A stretch of DNA of 16,630 bases from Acetivibrio sp964466645 (GCA_964466645.1 CAYXPB010000097.1:1-16630), one strand, 5' to 3'; shown: positions 7,159 through 15,522, counted from the first letter of the stretch. The notes: generated by a model from the sequence alone, not told the origin. Made by a program: numbers and translations.

Positions 7159-9114
7159 ATGAAAAAGCTATTAGCCTTTGTGGTTGTACTATTTACCTTA
7201 TTAATAAATACTTCCATTTATGCAGATATTAATAATATAGTCCAAAACTTTGGATTCGAAAAAGGTTCTTTAGATAAATGGGATAAACAGTCTTATAAAA
7301 ATGACGAAGGAGTAACCGAGTTCTTTATTGATGATACCGTATCACACACTGGCACTACGAGTGCGTGTATTATAAACAATTCGGCTAATCACTCAAGATT
7401 TAATCAAAAGATAAAAGTAAAAGGTAATTCCTATTACAAATTATCCTGTTGGGTCAAAACCGAAAATGTAGGTTCAGATTATACAGGCGCCAATATAACT
7501 GTAGAAGGCATTAACGATGTTTCGAACCATTTTCAGGGCACAAATGACTGGGAATACGTTGAGCTATATGGCTCAACCCAAAAAAAACAGGACAGTTTTA
7601 CGTTGTCAATAGCTCTTGGGGCTTATAGTAATGAAAACACCGGTAAAGTATGGTTTGATGACGTAGTCGTAGAGAAAGTTGACAAAATTCCTTCTGGCGT
7701 TAAATTTGCCAAACTCTTCGTTGAAGAGACTCCAAATATCAATGTGAATTTACCTAAAAGTAAAAACATAGCCTTTATGACACCCTATTCAATAATCTTT
7801 TTTATTATCGCTATACTACTTTTTGTACTTGCAAAGAAAAAAATCATAAAAATAAAACCGGGACGTGAAAAAATCTACCTTATTATTTTTATGGTTATCG
7901 GACTGGCAATTCGACTAATTTTTGCTACTATCGTGGAAGGTTTCAGCGTAGATATAGGTTGCTTCAGGGCATGGTCGGCGAGAGCCGCGGGAGTTAACGG
8001 AATTTCCACCTTCTATTCCCCTGATTACTTTTGTGATTATCCGCCTTTTTATATTCTTATACTGGGACTTGTAGGATCTATATCTAATTTGTTTCAATCT
8101 GCAAGAATCTTTATACCAGACCTAATAATGATTAAACTGCCTTCTATCATTGCGGATATTGTCACTGCATTTCTGTTATACAAAATTTCTGGTAAACGCA
8201 TTAATAAAACTGTGAGTTTCATACTGTCCATTCTCTATATCTTCAACCCCGCTGTTTTCATAAATTCTACACTTTGGGGACAGGTCGACTCATTCTTTAC
8301 CATGATTTTATTATTAGCAATACTGCTGATTGATGAAGGTAAATTTAGCTTTGCTACCATTTTGTTTACCCTTTCTGTGTTAATGAAACCGCAAGGTATA
8401 ATTTTCCTTCCTGTTATAGGATATGAACTTATAATTGATTTTCTAAAAACAAAGAAACTTAAGAATATTGGGTTGTCAGCTTTGTATGCCATTATAACCA
8501 CCCTTATAGTTGTAATTCCGTTTTCAAACGGGCGTTCTCCTAGTTGGATTATTGAATTATATAAAAATACAGCCGGCGGGTATACTTACGCTTCAATGAA
8601 CGCTTACAATTTATTTAGCCTCTTTGGAGCAAACTCAAAATTTGATGATCAAACACTTTTCATATTCAGTTATTATGGCTGGGGCATGTTCTTTATTGTC
8701 TTAACTTCCCTGTTTACAGGATTTTTGTATTTTTCAAACTTCCTAAAGCATAAGCAGGCAGCACTAAATATTGCTCCACTTGCCGCGCTAATACAAATGA
8801 CAGGTGTATTTGTTTTATCCACAAGAATGCATGAGAGATATCTATTTCCTGCTATAGCCTTTGCACTGCTTTCATATATCTTTTATAAGGACATCGGATA
8901 TCTGCTGATTTTCGGCGGAGTAAGTGTTACAGGCTTTGTCAATACTTATGATGTTCTCACACGAATGTTTTTAACAGATAATCCGCATATACCTGCAGAT
9001 GATACCTTGCTTTTCATCGGCTCACTTGCAAATGTAGTTATATTAATCCTTTTATGCATAGTTTCAATCCAGACGGTTATGAGAAATAAAACAATACCTC
9101 TGGATTTACAATAA
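7159..9114 (+). CDS. CBM4/9-like domain fused to a Gpi18-like GT-C glycosyltransferase
   Basis: A 651-residue membrane protein. A signal peptide (1-22) is followed by a CBM4/9-like ectodomain (about 25-178), a membrane helix near 208-226, and a polytopic GT-C transferase with about ten hydrophobic segments (235-640). Features typical of the Gpi18/COG5542-like group are visible: an acidic first-loop site around VDIGCFRAW (D265), CDYPPFY (292-298), WGQVDS (373-378) and STRMHERYLFP (554-564). GT-C enzymes use polyprenyl-phosphate sugars and work on the outer face of the membrane, so catalytic site and CBM-like domain would lie on the same side. The ATG at 7159 has GGAGG at 7148-7152; an in-frame TTG at 7144 precedes that site and is unlikely. 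The gene starts 43 bases after its neighbour and ends 24 bases before the next. The transferred sugar and acceptor are unknown. Confidence 0.83.
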   Translation: MKKLLAFVVVLFTLLINTSIYADINNIVQNFGFEKGSLDKWDKQSYKNDEGVTEFFIDDTVSHTGTTSACIINNSANHSRFNQKIKVKGNSYYKLSCWVKTENVGSDYTGANITVEGINDVSNHFQGTNDWEYVELYGSTQKKQDSFTLSIALGAYSNENTGKVWFDDVVVEKVDKIPSGVKFAKLFVEETPNINVNLPKSKNIAFMTPYSIIFFIIAILLFVLAKKKIIKIKPGREKIYLIIFMVIGLAIRLIFATIVEGFSVDIGCFRAWSARAAGVNGISTFYSPDYFCDYPPFYILILGLVGSISNLFQSARIFIPDLIMIKLPSIIADIVTAFLLYKISGKRINKTVSFILSILYIFNPAVFINSTLWGQVDSFFTMILLLAILLIDEGKFSFATILFTLSVLMKPQGIIFLPVIGYELIIDFLKTKKLKNIGLSALYAIITTLIVVIPFSNGRSPSWIIELYKNTAGGYTYASMNAYNLFSLFGANSKFDDQTLFIFSYYGWGMFFIVLTSLFTGFLYFSNFLKHKQAALNIAPLAALIQMTGVFVLSTRMHERYLFPAIAFALLSYIFYKDIGYLLIFGGVSVTGFVNTYDVLTRMFLTDNPHIPADDTLLFIGSLANVVILILLCIVSIQTVMRNKTIPLDLQ

Positions 9115-9138
9115 CTAATTTAGGGGGGTGCTTTCAGC

Positions 9139-12012
9139 GTGTCGAAAAAGCTATCGGGTATTTGCTTTTTATTATTGCTACTAACACAGTTTATATTGCC
9201 GCTAAACTGCTTTGCTGCAAGTGAAAACCTTGCACAAAACCCGGAATTTGAAGAAGGCAGTATGGGCGGTGAACTTCTTTGGATATCTGAATGCTGGGAT
9301 AAAAAAGAAGGTGTTACTCAATTTTTGCTGGATGAACAGCAAGTACGTATAGGTTCTAGAAGTGCTTTAATTATAAATAACGCCGCAAATGATGCAAGGT
9401 ATAAGCAGACTGTTAATGTCAAGGCAAATACCTATTACAGAATGTCCTGTTGGATAAAAACGCAAAATGTTGGATCTGAGAATAAAGGTGCCAATCTTTC
9501 CATTGATAATTCTTTTGATTCATCAAAGGATCTCAAAGGCACAAGCCACTACTGGGAATATGTAGAACTCTATGGGAAGACAAGCCCAAGTCAGGAAAGT
9601 TTTACTCTTACAATAGGTATTGGTGGCTATGGCAGTACAAATACAGGCAGAGCGTGGTTCGATAGTGTTGAGGTGGTTGAACTTGAAAGTTTGCCTCCTG
9701 GTAAAACTTTTGTAAGCATGGACCCAAACTGGAACGCACAACAAAATCAGACAGGCACTAGCAAGTTTAATCCTTTTTTTATAGGATTCGCAGTTATAAT
9801 GGTAGGAATGATACTTTCTGCCTTCATTATTGTATATAAAAACAAGAAAGCAAGCCCACAAAGTAGAACATCTTCACCAGTTAGCAATGACGGGCTTCCT
9901 GCAAGATCTCATCTTATCAAAGTTAGATTTGACAAAAAAGACTTTATTATTATGGCTTCAATGTCTCTTATATATCTTTTGGTGGCTCTATTTAACCTTG
10001 GAGATTTTAAAGTACCTACTACCTCTTGGCTTCCGGCGGAATCAGAAGAAAATTTTGTTATTGATCTAGGTAAGGACACCACTTTATCAAGAATTTATTT
10101 TTATTTAGGACTAGGAAGTGATAGAAATGCCTATGGAAATTACAGAGTTGAATATCTTGATAGAGAAAACGGATATATGCATTTGGCAACCTTCGCAAAA
10201 GAAGATATGTTTATGTGGAAATATATTGACACTGCACCTGTAGAGACAAGAAGACTTAAATTCATAGTTGATATTCCCGGTGGAACCCTCAATGAAATAG
10301 GTATAATGGAATTCGGAAGCGCTAAACCTTTAGAGGGAATTACAATAGTTGAAAAAAATATTAATGAAAAAAGTACCGGCACTGTAGAAAACCTGTTTGA
10401 TGAGCAAAGTCTCGTAGTTTTCAATCCTTCCTATAAAAGCGATATGTACTTTGATGAGGTTTATCATGCACGAACTGCCTATGAGCATATAAATAAAATA
10501 GAACCTTTTGAAACAACCCATCCCCCATTAGGTAAGGTCATTTTGTCTTTAGGTATACTGCTTTTCGGAATGGTACCTTTTGGTTGGAGAATAATGGGAA
10601 CATTATTTGGGGTAGCTATGATTCCTGCAATGTATGTTTTCGGCAAAAAAATGTTCCACAAGAGGTTCTACGCCTTTTCCACAGCATTTCTTATGATGTT
10701 TGAATTTATGCACTTCAGCCAGACAAGGATCGCTACCATTGACAGTTATGTTACCTTCTTTATTATACTTATGTATTATTACATGTATGATTATTTCGTA
10801 AATAAGTCCTATGTTTTAGGCTTTAGAGAATCTTTAAAACCACTGTTTTTAAGCGGTCTGTTTTTTGGGCTTGGTGCCGCTAGCAAATGGATAGCTTTTT
10901 ATGGCGCTGCAGGTCTTGCACTGTTATTCTTTATAACAAAGATAAGCGAATACAATGATTATAAAAAGCTAATTACCAAAGCTCCGCCAAAAGGCTCTTG
11001 GGTTCATCGTTTCTTCCCTCTTTATGTTAACTCAACAGTTTTGTATTGCATATTTGCCTTTGTCTTAATGCCTTTACTTGTATATGTCCTTTCATATACT
11101 CCTTGGATGATGGTTCCTGGAGAAGGTCACGGACTTAACCTCTTTTATGAAAACTCACAGAGTATGCTAGATTATCATTCCAACCTTGTAGATGACCATC
11201 CTTATCAATCAGCATGGTGGGAATGGCCTATTATGACAAAACCAATGGCCTTCTATTTTGGAAGTAATTTAGCCCCAAATATGGCGTCAAAAATCTTCAC
11301 GATGGGTAATCCTGCTATATGGTGGACAGGAATTTTTGTATTTGGCGTTTTGACGGTATTTGCACTTTCTAAAGTAAAAAAACACTTTGTTCCTATATTT
11401 GCTGCATCGGCCATTACTTTTGTATTTATGGTTTTCCCAAGCCCTCTAGCAAACTCCATAAAAATTGGAAGCATAGAAACGTGGTTTATGTCCATATGCG
11501 CAACTATTTTAATGCTATTGCTCTTAGTTTTCAAATTTGACAAAAAACAGTTACTCGTTTCAATTGCTTCATATATAATTTCTCTTGTTACAATACGGAT
11601 TTTTTACGAAGCAGAAAGAAATACAAACTTTTTAAAACAATTAAATACCCGCCTGGCAATTTTAATTTTTCTGGTAATATGTGTTTCTATATTGTTCAGA
11701 GGGATATATAAATACGACAGAAAACTTCTCTTAATAATGGCGGCGATGGTATTTCAATATGTACCGTGGATATTTATTACAAGATCGACCTTTATATACC
11801 ACTACTTCTCTATAGTACCGTTTTTAATACTTTCAATAGTTTATATAATTAAGATTTTTGTCGATAATTATCCTAAGGGAAAAATTTTAGCCTATATCTA
11901 TTTAGGTTTGGTATTTGCACTATTTGTACTTTATTATCCTGGACTTTCAGGACTTGAAGTACCGGTTGAATACATGGGTAATATGAAATGGTTTGGCACT
12001 TGGTATTTTTAA
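9139..12012 (+). CDS. CBM4/9-like and discoidin-like domains fused to a PMT (GT39) glycosyltransferase
   Basis: A 957-residue membrane protein. A signal peptide (about 1-27) is followed by the third paralogous CBM4/9-like ectodomain (28-182), a helix (213-234), a short cytoplasmic stretch and then a second helix (268-288). Residues about 294-397 (SWLPAESEENFVIDLG onward) look like an F5/8 type C (discoidin) sandwich in the first PMT loop. The PMT core follows with the acidic motif YFDEVYHARTAYEH (D439, E440) and ETTHPPLGK (458-466), later GAASKWIAFYGAAGL and a large extracellular HPYQSAWWEWP region of the PMT_4TMC type. PMT enzymes move a hexose from polyprenyl-phosphate to Ser/Thr of exported proteins. 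Translation starts at GTG 9139, preceded by AGGGGGG about 10 bases upstream; no nearby ATG competes. The protein is longer than typical bacterial PMTs because of the added N-terminal domains. Confidence 0.87.
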   Translation: MSKKLSGICFLLLLLTQFILPLNCFAASENLAQNPEFEEGSMGGELLWISECWDKKEGVTQFLLDEQQVRIGSRSALIINNAANDARYKQTVNVKANTYYRMSCWIKTQNVGSENKGANLSIDNSFDSSKDLKGTSHYWEYVELYGKTSPSQESFTLTIGIGGYGSTNTGRAWFDSVEVVELESLPPGKTFVSMDPNWNAQQNQTGTSKFNPFFIGFAVIMVGMILSAFIIVYKNKKASPQSRTSSPVSNDGLPARSHLIKVRFDKKDFIIMASMSLIYLLVALFNLGDFKVPTTSWLPAESEENFVIDLGKDTTLSRIYFYLGLGSDRNAYGNYRVEYLDRENGYMHLATFAKEDMFMWKYIDTAPVETRRLKFIVDIPGGTLNEIGIMEFGSAKPLEGITIVEKNINEKSTGTVENLFDEQSLVVFNPSYKSDMYFDEVYHARTAYEHINKIEPFETTHPPLGKVILSLGILLFGMVPFGWRIMGTLFGVAMIPAMYVFGKKMFHKRFYAFSTAFLMMFEFMHFSQTRIATIDSYVTFFIILMYYYMYDYFVNKSYVLGFRESLKPLFLSGLFFGLGAASKWIAFYGAAGLALLFFITKISEYNDYKKLITKAPPKGSWVHRFFPLYVNSTVLYCIFAFVLMPLLVYVLSYTPWMMVPGEGHGLNLFYENSQSMLDYHSNLVDDHPYQSAWWEWPIMTKPMAFYFGSNLAPNMASKIFTMGNPAIWWTGIFVFGVLTVFALSKVKKHFVPIFAASAITFVFMVFPSPLANSIKIGSIETWFMSICATILMLLLLVFKFDKKQLLVSIASYIISLVTIRIFYEAERNTNFLKQLNTRLAILIFLVICVSILFRGIYKYDRKLLLIMAAMVFQYVPWIFITRSTFIYHYFSIVPFLILSIVYIIKIFVDNYPKGKILAYIYLGLVFALFVLYYPGLSGLEVPVEYMGNMKWFGTWYF

Positions 12013-12034
12013 TTAAGGCTTAGGAGGAAATTTT

Positions 12035-13009
12035 ATGTCAGAAAGAATAATATGTTCTGTTGTAGTACCACTTTATAATGAGGAAGAAGTTATCCTCGAA
12101 ACTTATAATCGGCTAAAAAAAGTCATGGACTCTTTAAATGAGCCTTATGAAATAGTCTTTGTAAATGATGGCAGCAGAGATAAAACAGCTCAAATGGTAT
12201 ATGAAATATGCAACAAAGATAATACAATAAAGTTCGTAGATTTTGCTAGAAATTTTGGTCATCAGACAGCCATCACTGCCGGAATGGATTTTTCTGAAGG
12301 TGACTCTGTTGTAGTAATTGATGCCGACTTGCAAGATCCTCCGGAACTGATTCCTAAAATGATTGAAAAATGGCGCGAGGGCTATGATGTCGTTTACGGC
12401 AAAAGGGCGAGCAGAAAAGGTGAAACCTTCTTCAAGAAGCTTACCGCAAAAATATTCTACCGCTTCTTAAGAAGCATGACCGATGTTGATATTCCGGTTG
12501 ACACCGGAGACTTCCGATTGATTGACAGAAAGGTTTGCGAGGCTCTAAAACTCGTAAATGAGCGAAATAGATATATACGGGGTATTATAAGCTGGCTTGG
12601 CTTTAAACAGGTTGGAATTGAGTTTCATAGAGAAAAACGTTTTGCAGGAGAGACAAAGTACCCACTTAAGAAAATGTTAAAGTTTGCACTAGACGCTATA
12701 ACTTCATTTTCATATAAACCATTAAAACTTGCATCTTATGCCGGTATGCTTTTGTCCTTTGCAAGCTTTGTTTACCTTCTTGTAGTTCTTTATACCAAGC
12801 TTTTTGTCCCACAGGTGACACAATCCGGCTGGGCTTCTACAATTGCAGTTAACCTGCTTTTTAACGGTATTACACTGATGATTCTCGGTATTATAGGTGA
12901 ATACATCGGAAGGATTTATGATGAAGCAAAAGGAAGACCTTTGTATATTGTAAGGCAGACTAAAAACTTCTCAGAAGATAAATCCGATAAAATTGTAGGT
13001 AGAAAATAA
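12035..13009 (+). CDS. GtrB/DPM1-like polyprenyl-phosphate glycosyltransferase (GT2)
   Basis: A 324-residue membrane-attached GT2. It is expected to transfer a hexose from a nucleotide sugar to undecaprenyl phosphate on the cytoplasmic face, giving the lipid-linked donor used by GT-C enzymes. Family motifs are in order: VVPLYNEEE (9-17), VNDGSRD (43-49), DADLQDPPE with the metal-binding D96-x-D98, and TGDFRLIDR (157-165). Two membrane-helix regions occupy about 227-253 and 262-293, as in GtrB/YkcC-type proteins, followed by a short basic tail. The start has AGGAGG nine bases upstream and lies 22 bases after the PMT gene. It is the last gene before the terminator at 13021. Coupling to the two transferases upstream follows from known family chemistry; which sugar is used cannot be read from sequence. 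No GtrA-like flippase gene is in the window. Confidence 0.93.
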   Translation: MSERIICSVVVPLYNEEEVILETYNRLKKVMDSLNEPYEIVFVNDGSRDKTAQMVYEICNKDNTIKFVDFARNFGHQTAITAGMDFSEGDSVVVIDADLQDPPELIPKMIEKWREGYDVVYGKRASRKGETFFKKLTAKIFYRFLRSMTDVDIPVDTGDFRLIDRKVCEALKLVNERNRYIRGIISWLGFKQVGIEFHREKRFAGETKYPLKKMLKFALDAITSFSYKPLKLASYAGMLLSFASFVYLLVVLYTKLFVPQVTQSGWASTIAVNLLFNGITLMILGIIGEYIGRIYDEAKGRPLYIVRQTKNFSEDKSDKIVGRK

Positions 13010-13020
13010 TTCTTACTATT

Positions 13021-13060
13021 AAAAGCTCGAAGGTTTACCCCTTCGAGCTTTTGTTTTGTG
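13021..13060 (+). terminator. Intrinsic terminator of the four-gene operon
   Basis: A perfect 13-base stem (AAAAGCTCGAAGG at 13021-13033 with its complement at 13040-13052) and a 6-base loop are followed by a T-rich GTTTTGTG. It lies 12 bases after the GT2 stop codon. This is the strongest terminator in the window. Confidence 0.92.
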
Positions 13061-13239
13061 CACTTTAAAACCCTGTTTCACTAGCACGTACTAACGAGCA
13101 ACATAGTTTGTTAACCACGATTAGTAAAGGTCTTAATGCGCCTTATAATGGCTTTAAAACGCAATTGGAATTCTATCTTAGGCTTTTTTAAATTCTTACT
13201 TCAAATAAAATAGAACATTCTTCATAAATGTACAAAATA

Positions 13240-13280
13240 AAAACCTTGTATACTGATTTATTACAATCATACAAGGTTTT
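13240..13280 (-). terminator. Terminator of the tRNA operon
   Basis: AAAACCTTGTAT (13240-13251) pairs perfectly with 13269-13280 around a 17-base loop. Read on the minus strand it follows the CCA end of tRNA-Tyr by 4 bases and is followed by TTATTTTG. It is nearly symmetrical and may also act on plus-strand transcription. Confidence 0.8.
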
Positions 13281-13284
13281 CTTT

Positions 13285-13369
13285 TGGTGGGAGGAGATGG
13301 ATTCGAACCATCGAAGTCATAGACAACAGATTTACAGTCTGCCCCCTTTGGCCGCTCGGGAACCCTCCC
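13285..13369 (-). tRNA. tRNA-Tyr (anticodon GTA)
   Basis: An 85-base gene including an encoded CCA, with the long variable arm expected of tRNA-Tyr. The anticodon loop CTGTAAA gives GTA. The acceptor stem GGGAGGG pairs with TCCTCCC (last pair G-T), the T-arm contains GGTTCGAATCC, and the discriminator is A. It is the last gene of the Glu-Asp-Thr-Tyr operon. Confidence 0.97.
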
Positions 13370-13373
13370 ATGT

Positions 13374-13449
13374 TGGAGCTGGTGGACGGAATCGAACCCC
13401 CGACCTATTGATTACAAGTCAATTGCTCTACCTGCTGAGCTACACCAGC
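13374..13449 (-). tRNA. tRNA-Thr (anticodon TGT)
   Basis: A 76-base cloverleaf including CCA. The acceptor stem GCTGGTG/CACCAGC is perfect, the anticodon loop CTTGTAA reads TGT, the T-loop is TTCGATT and the discriminator is T. It lies 4 bases upstream of tRNA-Tyr. Confidence 0.97.
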
Positions 13450-13463
13450 ATATTAAGTTTTAT

Positions 13464-13540
13464 TGGCGACCCGGAAGGGGCTCGAACCCTCGACCTCCAG
13501 CGTGACAGGCTGGCATTCTAACCAACTGAACTACCGGGCC
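13464..13540 (-). tRNA. tRNA-Asp (anticodon GTC)
   Basis: A 77-base cloverleaf including CCA. The anticodon loop CTGTCAC reads GTC. The acceptor GGCCCGG/CCGGGTC has one G-T pair, and the discriminator is G, as expected for Asp. Confidence 0.97.
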
Positions 13541-13562
13541 GTATATTTGTTTGGCCTGCTAA

Positions 13563-13598
13563 CTGGTCTACCAGCCATTTTCCATTCTGATAGACCAG
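13563..13598 (-). other. Hairpin in the spacer between tRNA-Glu and tRNA-Asp
   Basis: CTGGTCTA (13563-13570) pairs exactly with TAGACCAG (13591-13598). The spacer between these two tRNAs is 77 bases, far longer than the other spacers (4 and 14 bases). No cloverleaf can be made from it. It may guide processing or be left from a lost tRNA. Confidence 0.4.
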
Positions 13599-13617
13599 CA
13601 CTTAACACAGGTTATAA

Positions 13618-13692
13618 TGGTGACCCATAGGGGATTCGAACCCCTGTAGCCGCCGTGAAAGGGCGGTGTCTTAACCGCTTGACCAATGGGCC
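13618..13692 (-). tRNA. tRNA-Glu (anticodon TTC)
   Basis: A 75-base cloverleaf including CCA. The anticodon loop CTTTCAC reads TTC. The acceptor GGCCCAT/ATGGGTC has one G-T pair, and the discriminator is A. It is the first gene of the tRNA operon. Confidence 0.97.
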
Positions 13693-13747
13693 ATATATAT
13701 AATCGGCTTTCATTTTGCTGTACACCTTGCGTCAACCGACAAAATAT

Positions 13748-13776
13748 ATTCTAACCAGATTAGAGCAAAAAGTCAA
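13748..13776 (-). promoter_or_regulatory. Promoter of the tRNA operon
   Basis: On the minus strand TTGACT (13771-13776) and TAGAAT (13748-13753) are separated by exactly 17 bases, about 55 bases upstream of tRNA-Glu. This is a good SigA promoter in the right place for a stable-RNA operon. Confidence 0.8.
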
Positions 13777-13922
13777 GCATATTTTCAAAAATAATTTGTA
13801 GAATTTTATACCCATTTTAGCATTCTATAGTTAATATTATTGTAAGCCTTATCCCCCTAGGGTTCAAACCATACAGATTACTAACAAACAAAATTATATA
13901 ATTTTACAAAGAAGGATAATAA

Positions 13923-14465
13923 TTACCCTTTAGCACTTATTTCTTCAATAATTACCCCTTTCTCACCTTGTATTGAAGCTAATAAATCTTCATAGTATTC
14001 ATCTTTCTCTGTTATTAATTCCCAATATACTGAATCCCAATTATTTAGCAGAACTTCAAAATTGAGCTCACTTGTTACTTCTTTATTTAAAATCAAATTT
14101 ATTAAACCCTCTGCCGACGAAACCTTCATAAGCTCAACTACTTTTTCAAAATATCCGGAATCCCCATAAAAACACATTAGTTCATTCCAATCGTCTTTTA
14201 CATAAACTCCGTACTTTTTCATAAAACTATTATCAACAAGTATATATTCACCCTTCTGTGATATTACAGCAGAATCAAATTCATCTAACTCTACTTTTAT
14301 ATCCGATTCACTGTCGGGATACCAGTCAATGGGCAGCGTGAAGGAATCATTTGTAAGTATCCAGAAGCTGTTCTCGGCCTTAAAAATTAAGTTTTTAAAG
14401 TACAAATAAAACCTTGAAGTGCTTTTTGGTATATCTTCATTATGGTATAACCTTAGAATTCTCAT
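13923..14465 (-). CDS. Hypothetical acidic cytoplasmic protein
   Basis: A 180-residue protein not recognised as any family. It has no signal peptide or membrane helix. It is acidic, especially in two stretches (PDSESDIKVELDEFD near residue 50 and EKDEYYEDLL near 155), with several Trp/Tyr residues and a mixed alpha/beta look. I chose the ATG at 14465, preceded by GGAGGTGA with 8 bases spacing; an in-frame GTG further upstream overlaps that site and is unlikely. It stands alone between the tRNA operon and a gene-poor stretch. Small acidic orphan proteins in accessory DNA are sometimes immunity proteins, but nothing here shows that. Confidence 0.7.
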   Translation of the reverse strand: MRILRLYHNEDIPKSTSRFYLYFKNLIFKAENSFWILTNDSFTLPIDWYPDSESDIKVELDEFDSAVISQKGEYILVDNSFMKKYGVYVKDDWNELMCFYGDSGYFEKVVELMKVSSAEGLINLILNKEVTSELNFEVLLNNWDSVYWELITEKDEYYEDLLASIQGEKGVIIEEISAKG

Positions 14466-14935
14466 ATTAAGCTTCACCTCCACAAGATATGTATTAGGTA
14501 ATAAAATACTTCCTGAAACGGAAATTGTTTATGATATTTAAAACCATACCATAATTCTAATTGAAAATTCAGCCAGTTTATAGTACATTCTATGAATACA
14601 GAGGTTATACCTTTCCGATTTACTTTTTTCATTCGACGTATTATCCATAATTAACAACTCCTACTCGTCATCATCCATTAAAAAATTAAATATTAATCGA
14701 ACCTTTTGATATTACTTGATTTATAGCAACTGGAAACAAACAACTCTACATCCTATTTCAAGCCTGCTTTTAAAAGGGCTGGTGTCATTACATTGATGGC
14801 TGGAGTTTCTTTAATTTTTTACTAATATATTTGCTCAAATAAACAGGTGAAAGAACTGTACCCATTGTGTCATTTTTATAAATCTCTATAGTAAACTCTA
14901 ATAAGAAAAAATAGCTTTCCTGACATATATAGGAG
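14466..14935. other. Gene-poor stretch with small minus-strand ORF remnants
   Basis: No intact recognisable gene is present. Two short minus-strand open frames stand out. One at 14538-14648 (36 codons, ATG with an AGGAG site nine bases upstream, starting MDNTSNEKSKSERYN) could be a real small protein. The other at 14788-14949 (53 codons, with YFFLLEFTIEIYKNDTMG and YLSKYISKKLKKL) reads like normal protein but lacks a convincing start. A short in-frame tail ending LMDDDE lies between them. They may be debris of one or more decayed genes. Confidence 0.35.
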
Positions 14936-14964
14936 TTGAAATATATCACTTAATCGACTACTAT
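14936..14964 (+). promoter_or_regulatory. Promoter of the small two-helix membrane protein gene
   Basis: TTGAAA (14936-14941) and TACTAT (14959-14964) are separated by exactly 17 bases. The predicted start near 14971 falls just before the structured leader and gives a 5' untranslated region of about 137 bases. Confidence 0.6.
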
Positions 14965-14975
14965 ATTGTTATTAG

Positions 14976-15073
14976 ATAAATCACGATAAAAATCGTACAT
15001 TACGGCGAGCATGCAGACAACGATTCTAGCACACATGCGAAATCTGAAGGGAAAAGATTTTTTCGCGATTTAT
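14976..15073 (+). ncRNA. Candidate structured leader RNA (attenuator or unknown riboswitch-like element)
   Basis: ATAAATCACGA (14976-14986) pairs with TCGCGATTTAT (15063-15073) with one A-C mismatch, closing a 98-base domain. Inside are ACGAT-AAAA-ATCGT (14983-14996), GCATG (15009-15013) with CATGC (15034-15038), and AAATCT (15040-15045) with AGATTT (15055-15060), the last followed by more Ts like a weak terminator. GCGAAA (15037-15042) can pair with TTTCGC (15061-15066), which competes with the outer stem, so alternative folds are possible. It matches no riboswitch class I know. Confidence 0.45.
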
Positions 15074-15107
15074 TGATATTTAAAATTTATTAGGGGGTAA
15101 TAAAATT

Positions 15108-15482
15108 ATGGATGATATTAATTTTTTCAAATCACCTGCTGATTTTGATGATGTACAGGGAAAGCCTCTCAATGGGTGGGCCAAGTTCATTGCATACACA
15201 TTAATTGTATATGGTGCTTTTTGTTGCATTGGTATAATTACAGCTGCTATAGGCATTCCGTTAATATTTGCAGGTCTGAAGCTTTTAAAATCTGTTGAAG
15301 ATACAAAACAATTTGCAGAATCAAACAGTTACTACTATTTATCAAACGCAATGGATAATCTAAACGGATGCTTTAAGATTTTGGGAATTGTAACATTAGT
15401 TTCACTTGCTTTATCTGTTTTAGTGATGATTCTATATATCGTAGTATTTGTTGTTTTCTTATCATCATTATCAGGTTTCTAA
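15108..15482 (+). CDS. Small two-helix membrane protein, DUF5362-like
   Basis: A 124-residue protein with an N-terminal soluble segment containing the aromatic/acidic NFFKSPADFDDVQGKPLNGW, a long hydrophobic region (about 25-58), a polar middle (KSVEDTKQFAESNSYYYLSNAMDNLNGCFK, in two pieces around 61-90) and a second hydrophobic segment (about 91-119). The architecture resembles small DUF5362-type membrane proteins of Firmicutes; that resemblance is from memory. The function is unknown. The ATG has an AGGGGGT ribosome binding site about 9 bases upstream. The gene is monocistronic, with its own promoter, a structured leader and a terminator 40 bases after the stop. Confidence 0.75.
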   Translation: MDDINFFKSPADFDDVQGKPLNGWAKFIAYTLIVYGAFCCIGIITAAIGIPLIFAGLKLLKSVEDTKQFAESNSYYYLSNAMDNLNGCFKILGIVTLVSLALSVLVMILYIVVFVVFLSSLSGF

Positions 15483-15522
15483 TCATAGAGTTAGTACATA
15501 CAATCACTTTTATAATAAATAT

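Noticed and set aside
9523..9861. A 112-codon minus-strand frame inside the PMT gene
   Set aside because: It is fully antisense to strongly supported coding sequence, without a ribosome binding site or family match; the same holds for the other antisense frames inside dapL, dapF and the operon genes.
13228..13521. A 97-codon plus-strand open frame across the tRNA cluster
   Set aside because: It is antisense to tRNA-Tyr, tRNA-Thr and part of tRNA-Asp and has no ribosome binding site; its apparent protein is translated tRNA complement.
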